From positions 1-64,000 of the forward strand of contig JAEOTC010000154.1 in assembly GCA_016840035.1 (NCBI GenBank): 64,000 nucleotides of DNA, read 5' to 3'. The notes beneath the pieces were generated by a model that worked only from the letters and a program-made list of their open reading frames with translations, made no database searches and was not told where the DNA came from. The stretch's first letter is position 1; each line of letters starts with the position of its first letter. Of this stretch, positions 57,318-64,000 are shown in pieces. Both the position numbers and the translations under genes were made by a program. This DNA comes from Candidatus Hodarchaeota archaeon. Its GTDB lineage: Archaea; Asgardarchaeota; Heimdallarchaeia; Hodarchaeales; Hodarchaeaceae.

Positions 57318-57389
57318 AATACACAAAGACGTACAAATGTGAAAACCAATGTTTATTATAAAGTGACAATCCTTTTTCAATGACCACCC

Positions 57390-59699
57390 GTGCGAGTTCG
57401 AAAACCTTCTCTAAACGTTGTTACTATCATTTTACTTGGTACAATTTTACCAATTGTTTTAGGAACATTATTTGGAGTTGTTGTTTATTCTGGAACAATT
57501 AATCGAGCAAATTCACTTGCCAGTGACTCTCTTTCTCAAACTGCTTACAATGAGCTGAAAACAACATTAAATACCCAAACTCAAATTCTTGACGATTTCT
57601 TCCTTGATCATGAACTGGATATTATTCATGCTCAAAACTACCTAGAAAATCTCTTAGAGTTCACAAATACTAATTCTAATTGGAATTTCTCCCTTATTAG
57701 TCAAAATGAGGATGGAATTAAAGGTTTGGAAACAGACATCGGTTTCGGAGATGTATTTGTTTTCCCTGATACTGAAATGAATAGTACGATAAATAATACC
57801 ATTGAATATCTCTCATTAGGGGCACCATACTTTAATTCCATTGTTAATTCCACCTCCATAGTACATGCATATTTCTCAACCCAAAATGGAGTGAATTGGG
57901 TTTATCCTTTCATAAATGCTTTAAGTTTTCTTGATCCTGAAACTGGAGCGCAACAACGACCATGGTATCAGGAAGCAATTCAAACAAACACTATTGGCTG
58001 GTCAATTTATACAGATGCTTTTACTGGAAATTTAATAGCGACAGTTTCTATACCATTCTATAATGGATCAGAGCTTTTCGGGGTGGTAGGTTTTGATATT
58101 TCTCTAGCATCAATAGAAATTGAACTTAGTGCATTTTCTTTTAGTGAAACAAGCTATGCTCTGCTAATTAATCGTACTCTTGCCATTATTGCCCGATCTG
58201 ATGTTCTAATTACTGATCCAGGGTATGATGAGCTTACAAATGCAACCAAAGTTACAAATACTTCATTCTCAGCCCTCTACACCTCATTAATGCAGGCTTT
58301 TGATTATAAATATGGAATTATTGAGTTAGACTTACAAGCTGGGGTTGACTTTTCAGAAGTAGAATCAAAGCTTATTTTCTATAAGTCACTAGAATTTGTA
58401 GATCTATTATTTTGTATCGTGATAAGCGAGACTGATATTAATATTATGGCAGCTTCCATTTTAAATCTTTATAATTCATCAGCAGGCCAATTTGTATTGA
58501 GTCAAATACTAACGATTATAGTAATTTTCTTCTTAACCTTTCTAATAGCGTTTTTAGCCTATAGTTATGGAATTAGAGGGATTTTTAGATCACGGACGCG
58601 AATCACAGAAGCTAAACTTGAAAAATCCGAAAGAGATTATCAAGATTTATTCGAAGAAACTCCCATTGGATTGTATAGGTCAACTCCTGACGGTAAATTT
58701 ATTGCAGCCAACGAGGCCTTTGTTAAGTTAATCGGAGCAAAATCCTTTGACGAACTCCAAGATTGGAACATTAATGACTTGACAAAAGAGATTGAATATC
58801 CACGTGCCGATTTCACTCTGAAATTGGCAAGTAGTAGAGAAACGAAAACTTTTGAATACAGAATTAAGCGATTAGATGGATCTTACATTTTCATTCGCGA
58901 ACACTCCAAAGTAGTCCGTGATGAGGATGGAAACATCTTATTTTACGAGGGGTCCATGGAGGATATTTCTAAACAACGAGCCGCGGAATTTGCAAAAACA
59001 GTATTAGAACAGAAACGATCAGATTTTATTTCCATGACGACTCATGAGCTGAGAACACCCTTAACTGCAATTAAGGGATTTACCGATATATTGGAAAGAT
59101 CAAGTGATCAAGATATTGAAGTCGATAAAAGGGTGCAGATTTATTCCCTAATTAAGAAAAATGTGTTACGCCTAGAAAGACTCGTGCAAGGAGTCAGTGA
59201 TCTTACTAGAATGGAGCAAGGGATGTTCGATTTACGACTAGAAGAGTTTAAGTTATGCGATTATCTTAAAAATCTACTTCCTATGTTTGAAACATTACTA
59301 GGACATCCTATGCAAATCATCCAACATTCTCCTGAAAAAAGCTGTAGGGTCAATGCAGATAAAGTCAGAATTGAGCAAATTCTAACGAATTTAATTGATA
59401 ATGCCATAAAACACACACCAGAAGATAATCGACAAATAACGCTCGAAACTGAGATCTTTGATGAGATAATTCAGCTAAGAATTATCGATAATGGTTGTGG
59501 TATTTCAACGGAAAATTTGGAAATTATCTTTAACCAATTTGTTTCCTTACCAACTCAATATTCAGTGGGGGGTACTGGCATTGGTTTGTATGTATCCAGA
59601 TTACTAGCTGAAGCCCAAGGTGGTACGCTTCGAGCAGAAAGTGATGGATCTGGATTGGGATCAACTTTTATCTTAGAATTACCTCTTTTAAATTCATAA
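57390..59699 (+). CDS. Membrane sensor histidine kinase (dCache-PAS-HisKA-HATPase)
   Basis: WVYPFINALSFLDPETGAQQRPWYQEA dCache; PAS; FISMTTHELRTPLTAIKGF; NLIDNAIKHTPE; GGTGIGLYVSRLLAEAQGG; GTG start. Confidence 0.93.
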   Translation: MRVRKPSLNVVTIILLGTILPIVLGTLFGVVVYSGTINRANSLASDSLSQTAYNELKTTLNTQTQILDDFFLDHELDIIHAQNYLENLLEFTNTNSNWNFSLISQNEDGIKGLETDIGFGDVFVFPDTEMNSTINNTIEYLSLGAPYFNSIVNSTSIVHAYFSTQNGVNWVYPFINALSFLDPETGAQQRPWYQEAIQTNTIGWSIYTDAFTGNLIATVSIPFYNGSELFGVVGFDISLASIEIELSAFSFSETSYALLINRTLAIIARSDVLITDPGYDELTNATKVTNTSFSALYTSLMQAFDYKYGIIELDLQAGVDFSEVESKLIFYKSLEFVDLLFCIVISETDINIMAASILNLYNSSAGQFVLSQILTIIVIFFLTFLIAFLAYSYGIRGIFRSRTRITEAKLEKSERDYQDLFEETPIGLYRSTPDGKFIAANEAFVKLIGAKSFDELQDWNINDLTKEIEYPRADFTLKLASSRETKTFEYRIKRLDGSYIFIREHSKVVRDEDGNILFYEGSMEDISKQRAAEFAKTVLEQKRSDFISMTTHELRTPLTAIKGFTDILERSSDQDIEVDKRVQIYSLIKKNVLRLERLVQGVSDLTRMEQGMFDLRLEEFKLCDYLKNLLPMFETLLGHPMQIIQHSPEKSCRVNADKVRIEQILTNLIDNAIKHTPEDNRQITLETEIFDEIIQLRIIDNGCGISTENLEIIFNQFVSLPTQYSVGGTGIGLYVSRLLAEAQGGTLRAESDGSGLGSTFILELPLLNS

Positions 59700-59884
59700 A
59701 TCTCTTCTACCACTTAACCACTCAGATAGTGTTTCAGATTTAGATATTCAGTACGAATTATCACGCTACTGTTAAAAATCATTTTTATACATGTAGATCC
59801 TTTACCGACATCTTCATTTTTTTAAACTCAGCTTTGAATGTTTCTCTTATTGGAATATTATTCCACTTTTTCGGTGTAATAACG

Positions 59885-60814
59885 ATGAGCACAGAAATTA
59901 TCACAACAAATCAGCTTTCAAAATTTTATGGGTCAATTCGCGGTATCCATGAGGTTTCTATTAAGGTTCCAGCTGGAGGCGTGGGGTTTCTCGGCCCTAA
60001 CGGGGCAGGAAAAACAACTCTAATTCGTACATTGTTAGGGATCCTAAGGCCTACTAAAGGAACAGCCAATGTTCTGGGTTATGACATTAAATCCAGGATC
60101 AATGAAGTACGAGACCGTATCGGGTACATCCCCGAATTTAATACCTCCTTTATTCCCGATATGACCGCAATGAAATTTGTGGCATTCTGTGGGCGTATGA
60201 ATGGACTGGCGCATTCTGAATCTAAACAACGTGCTAGTGACTCTTTATATTATGTGGGACTTGGAGAGGAAAGATATCGAAAACTAGGAACCTTTTCTTT
60301 AGGAATGAAGCAAAAAGTAAAATTAGCGTCTGCTTTGGTTCATGATCCCGAAATTATCATTGCTGATGAGCCAACAAATGGTTTAGACCCAACTGGTCGA
60401 AATCAAATGCTGGAACTCATTCGTAATTTGCAAACAGATCAAGGTAAACATGTTATTTTAAGCTCTCATTTATTAAGAGATGTTGAACAAACTACAGATT
60501 ATGCAATCGTCTTCTCTGAAGGAGAAATACTTGCTCAGGGTAATATCAAGCAACTAACTTCTGGCCGACGCAGTTCTATCAGTGTCAAGGTGAAATTTAA
60601 TGAGGAACATTTCTTGAATAATTTGAAGGATAAAGGGTTCGAAGTATGGGAGGAAGGAGGGTTTATTGAGGTGAAGAGAGTAAATGATACTGAAAATGCC
60701 ATTTTTAGAGCCGCAAATGAAACAAGTACGGAAATTAGGTATTTAGGAAGTAGATCCAGTACACTGGAAGATGTCTTTGTTGATCTTTTCCGCAATAAGG
60801 AGGGAATTCAATGA
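59885..60814 (+). CDS. ABC transporter ATP-binding protein (ABC-2 type)
   Basis: GFLGPNGAGKTTLIRTLLGIL, FSLGMKQKVKLASALVHDPEIIIADEPTNGLDP; start MSTEIITT. Confidence 0.95.
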   Translation: MSTEIITTNQLSKFYGSIRGIHEVSIKVPAGGVGFLGPNGAGKTTLIRTLLGILRPTKGTANVLGYDIKSRINEVRDRIGYIPEFNTSFIPDMTAMKFVAFCGRMNGLAHSESKQRASDSLYYVGLGEERYRKLGTFSLGMKQKVKLASALVHDPEIIIADEPTNGLDPTGRNQMLELIRNLQTDQGKHVILSSHLLRDVEQTTDYAIVFSEGEILAQGNIKQLTSGRRSSISVKVKFNEEHFLNNLKDKGFEVWEEGGFIEVKRVNDTENAIFRAANETSTEIRYLGSRSSTLEDVFVDLFRNKEGIQ

Positions 60815-61827
60815 CTATTGAATCAAATGAAAATGGAGCATACGTTAAGAAATTTTCTTTTCGTCCATTTGCAGGTATACGCCGAGGAAGACTTTATCGA
60901 ATTTGGTCCATTTCCTGGCAGTGGTGGACTCACGAATGGTCTCGATCTCGTGCTGTGAAGTTTCTCATTGGTTTCCAGCTATTCACCTTGTTAATAACCA
61001 ATATATTTATTCTTACAACGAAAGATTTCCTCCTTTTGGGTGGTTTATATGAGTCAACCGAACAGATTCTTGAACAAACTTTGATTTCATTAGTGAGAGG
61101 GATTGTGAGCTTCCAAACTGAAATCAGAGGTGAATCTCATGGGAGTGGGGATAATGGTTTTGATGGTTCTTTCACTATCGGAGGTACTAGTCTCTTTATC
61201 CTAATACTCGCAGTACTTGTCGGGTCAGGTCTGATTGCAGACGATATTTCTAATAAAACAAATGAAATTTATTACGCTAAATTAGAAAAATATGAATATA
61301 TTCTTGGTAAATTTGGTGCATTCTTCATTTTTGGCAATGTGATTATCACCCTTCCCTATGTTATAGAATTCGGTTTGTTATTCGTAGGATTAGGAGATAT
61401 TGACTTACTTGCTGTGTTACCCCTTCTTTTCCAAGTGATTCTCTTTACTGAATTAGTCAATTTAACATATGCAGCTATCATATTGGCATTCTCTTCTTTG
61501 ACTAGTAGAAAGTTATATGCTGGGCTTACAACATTTATGATTCTATTTCTAGCAAGTATGATCGTCCCAGCACTTGCGTTCAAAGATAACCTGGTCATTG
61601 GTTTAGAACTTTTGAGCGATGTCTTAACCCTTCTATTAATCAGCTCTTATATAATAATGGGAGAAGTAGAATTCCAGTTAGTATCTATGGATGGGATTCC
61701 ATATCCAGTACACCTTGCTGATGGTGTAGGAATTGAAGGTTGGATGGTATTGGGTGGAATCGGTGCTATAGTTCTCGTGGGGATACTAGTTGTAATTATA
61801 CAAGTTTATCGGAGGCATAGTACATAA
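60811..61827 (+). CDS. ABC-2 type permease
   Basis: GLIADDISNKTNEIYYAKLEKYEYILGKFGAFF; TM segments; overlaps ATPase gene. Confidence 0.85.
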   Translation: MTIESNENGAYVKKFSFRPFAGIRRGRLYRIWSISWQWWTHEWSRSRAVKFLIGFQLFTLLITNIFILTTKDFLLLGGLYESTEQILEQTLISLVRGIVSFQTEIRGESHGSGDNGFDGSFTIGGTSLFILILAVLVGSGLIADDISNKTNEIYYAKLEKYEYILGKFGAFFIFGNVIITLPYVIEFGLLFVGLGDIDLLAVLPLLFQVILFTELVNLTYAAIILAFSSLTSRKLYAGLTTFMILFLASMIVPALAFKDNLVIGLELLSDVLTLLLISSYIIMGEVEFQLVSMDGIPYPVHLADGVGIEGWMVLGGIGAIVLVGILVVIIQVYRRHST

Positions 61828-62747
61828 TGATCAATTTAGAAAACGTCTCAAAATCCTTTGGGGATGTAGTGGCTATATCTAACCTAAGCATGCATGTAAG
61901 AGCTGGCTCAATAACTGGATTTTTGGGCCCAAATGGAGCTGGAAAAAGTACTACTTTAAAATTGGTTATTGGAGAACTTTTCCCAGATTTAGGAACAGTT
62001 TCCGTTATGGGAGAAAATCCGATTAACAATAGTCGTCTTAAACAAAAAACAGGATATGTTTCAGAACATGACGATTTGTATCCATGGATGAAAGGTAAAC
62101 AATTCGTTACTTCTCTGGCGAAATTACTCTTACCACGTGAGGAAGCAGAAAGAGCGGCAAAAGAAGCTTTAGCGAAAGTCGGTCTTGCAGTCAAAGGGAA
62201 GAAAATTAAGGCTTATAGTAAGGGAATGAAACAGCGTTTAAAAGTAGCTGCTGCAATCGTCCATAATCCTGACTTGCTGATTCTTGATGAACCGTTTGGT
62301 GGACTAGATCCCCTTGGTCGTCGTGAGATGAAAAAATTAGTCTCAGATCTAAATCATGATGGAGTAACTGTTTTAATATCAAGTCATATCTTATATGAAC
62401 TTGACCAAATGAGTAATCGAATGAATCTCATTCACAGAGGGCAGACACTAGCCGAAGGAGCACCATCAGAGATTTTAGAGTTAATAGATCAATTTCCTCA
62501 TCAGATATTAATTCACGCACCAATCGATCAACTTCAAAGCTTATCAAAACTGATGATTGATGAATCAATTATTAGTTCGTTAAATTTTATGAAAAGAGAC
62601 AAAACTACTAATCTCGTCGCAGTAACAAATAATCCTAAGGAGTTTTATCCTAAGGTAACTAAATTAGTTGCAGAAAATGAGATTTTTATCGAACATCTGG
62701 AGAGTACAACTGACAATATTGAGGCGATCTTTGAATATTTGACATAA
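61827..62747 (+). CDS. ABC transporter ATP-binding protein (ABC-2 type)
   Basis: GFLGPNGAGKSTTLKLVIGEL, YSKGMKQRLKVAAAIVHNPDLLILDEPFGGLDPLGRR. Confidence 0.95.
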   Translation: MINLENVSKSFGDVVAISNLSMHVRAGSITGFLGPNGAGKSTTLKLVIGELFPDLGTVSVMGENPINNSRLKQKTGYVSEHDDLYPWMKGKQFVTSLAKLLLPREEAERAAKEALAKVGLAVKGKKIKAYSKGMKQRLKVAAAIVHNPDLLILDEPFGGLDPLGRREMKKLVSDLNHDGVTVLISSHILYELDQMSNRMNLIHRGQTLAEGAPSEILELIDQFPHQILIHAPIDQLQSLSKLMIDESIISSLNFMKRDKTTNLVAVTNNPKEFYPKVTKLVAENEIFIEHLESTTDNIEAIFEYLT

Positions 62748-62760
62748 AGGAGAATTAAAT

Positions 62761-63567
62761 ATGACCATGCAATATGAAAAACCAAAATCAGAGTTTTCCA
62801 CAACATATGTTGAAAGAGCGATTATTCTAATACAGTTATTCCTCAACAAGTATATCTACGATAAAAAGACATATATTCTGATTTTAATTAGTTTCCTCCC
62901 TCTATTAAGAGCTGTGAGCTTAGATAACGCTGGAATAGATGACTTTGTCGATTTAATTGGTCCAATGTCGATAGTTAGTTTCATTATTATGCCATTAATT
63001 TCTTTAATCCTTGGAGTTTCCTCAATTTCAGATGAAAAAGAAAATAAGACGATTAGTCAGTTATTGGCTCGTCCAGTAAAGCGGGAAGAAATAGTAGTGT
63101 CAAAATGGATAACAATCATGATAGTGGGCTTAATAATAATTGCTATTGATAGTTTAATATTATTTCTTGGATTTAATATCCTATTACCTGGATCCTTTGA
63201 TGTATTTAGGAATTTGTCTGTTCTTCTTGGGACTTATTTCTATCTAAGTCTATGGTATGTGGTATATGCAACAATCTTTCTATTTGTAGGAGTCTTTTTA
63301 GATAAAAACGCTTTAGGCCTAGGACTTGCTATCGCATACTTTGAAGCCTTTTTCGGACAATTCATCTTTGGGGGTTTTGGAGGAAATTCCCCTTTTTCCA
63401 TTGCCAACCATGTTAACTATGTTGCCTCAGAATATTTTCTGAGTGATTTTATGTCATATAGGGTGTCAAATTTTGACGAATTTTCCTCTTTGTTGGTTTG
63501 CGTTGGAATTGTAATCGGATTCTTAGCATTGGCAGCGGTCACAATGCGTAGAAAGAATTTCCCATGA
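62761..63567 (+). CDS. ABC-2 type permease
   Basis: GVSSISDEKENKTISQLLARPVKREEIVVSKW; multiple TMs. Confidence 0.88.
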   Translation: MTMQYEKPKSEFSTTYVERAIILIQLFLNKYIYDKKTYILILISFLPLLRAVSLDNAGIDDFVDLIGPMSIVSFIIMPLISLILGVSSISDEKENKTISQLLARPVKREEIVVSKWITIMIVGLIIIAIDSLILFLGFNILLPGSFDVFRNLSVLLGTYFYLSLWYVVYATIFLFVGVFLDKNALGLGLAIAYFEAFFGQFIFGGFGGNSPFSIANHVNYVASEYFLSDFMSYRVSNFDEFSSLLVCVGIVIGFLALAAVTMRRKNFP

Positions 63568-63580
63568 CTCCTTTAATTTT

Positions 63581-64000
63581 CTATTTATTAATATAATCCC
63601 CTATGCGTTTAAAAGCTTCTCTGATCTCTTCTTCCGATCTAGAAAATGCAACACGGAAGTATCCTTCAGCAGATTCTCCAAAGGCCGCTCCAGGAATTGT
63701 TGCTACATTTGCGTTATTTAAAATTTCCTCAGCAATATATTCAGAGGGTTTGTCTGAATAGGTGTATTTGATAAATCCGTAAAATGCACCATCCACACTT
63801 CCAAGAGAGAGTCCGTCAATTTTTGATACTTCATCCAATAAAAGTTGTCTACGAACAGGAAAGACGTTATCAATTACCTCTTGTGCATCAAATCTATGTT
63901 CTAATGCGGTAATAGCACCATATTGACAGAAGGTTGTTGCACAACTAGTACTTGCTTGTACAAATCTTAATATTCCTTGTGATAATGTTTTGTTTGCAAT
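63581..64000 (-). CDS. PLP-dependent aminotransferase class I/II, partial (runs off window end)
   Basis: RC reading beyond listed ORF is open: IANKTLSQGILRFVQASTSCATTFCQYGAITALEHRFDAQEVIDNVFPVRRQLLLDEVSKIDGLSLGSVDGAFYGF...AAFGESAEGYFRVAFSRSEEEIREAFKRI. Confidence 0.88.
   Translation of the reverse strand: MANKTLSQGILRFVQASTSCATTFCQYGAITALEHRFDAQEVIDNVFPVRRQLLLDEVSKIDGLSLGSVDGAFYGFIKYTYSDKPSEYIAEEILNNANVATIPGAAFGESAEGYFRVAFSRSEEEIREAFKRIGDYINK

Noticed and set aside
1-64000. CRISPR arrays, tRNA/rRNA genes, transposons or integrase-type mobile elements
   Set aside because: None recognised by eye; a tRNAscan-SE/Infernal/ISfinder run would be decisive

Overview
AT-rich archaeal window, probably Asgard (Heimdall-like; taxonomy is inference). 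About 65 coding features are supported. (1) 1-20.8 kb: a thiol/sulfur and electron-bifurcation region with three HdrA-type proteins, two HdrBC sets, an MvhAG [NiFe] hydrogenase with maturation protease, two divergent TusA genes with DsrE-like and YeeE/YedE partners, and a GcvH/lipoate-binding-like protein divergent from the second hdr operon. (2) A decayed ccmB pseudogene, a SufR-like regulator, CBS proteins flanking a KorAB-type 2-oxoacid:ferredoxin oxidoreductase, MsrB and MsrA, and orphan ThDP-dependent E1 alpha/beta subunits. (3) 34.9-38.1 kb: the most unusual locus, a compact operon of JAMM/JAB peptidase (with an apparent RWD/E2-like C-terminal domain), ThiF/E1-like enzyme and two tandem E2-like proteins with the active-site context ICYLRPxKDW, and no recognisable ubiquitin-like modifier. 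A 34-codon ORF precedes it. (4) 38-64 kb: surface/secreted proteins with Thr-rich stalks and C-terminal anchors, a MoxR/DUF58 module, coiled-coil pair, SBBP-repeat protein, PadR module, secreted GH53-like galactanase, dCache/PAS histidine kinase and two ABC-2 modules. No rRNA, tRNA, CRISPR array or transposase was recognised. All family calls were made by reading motifs, without database searches.
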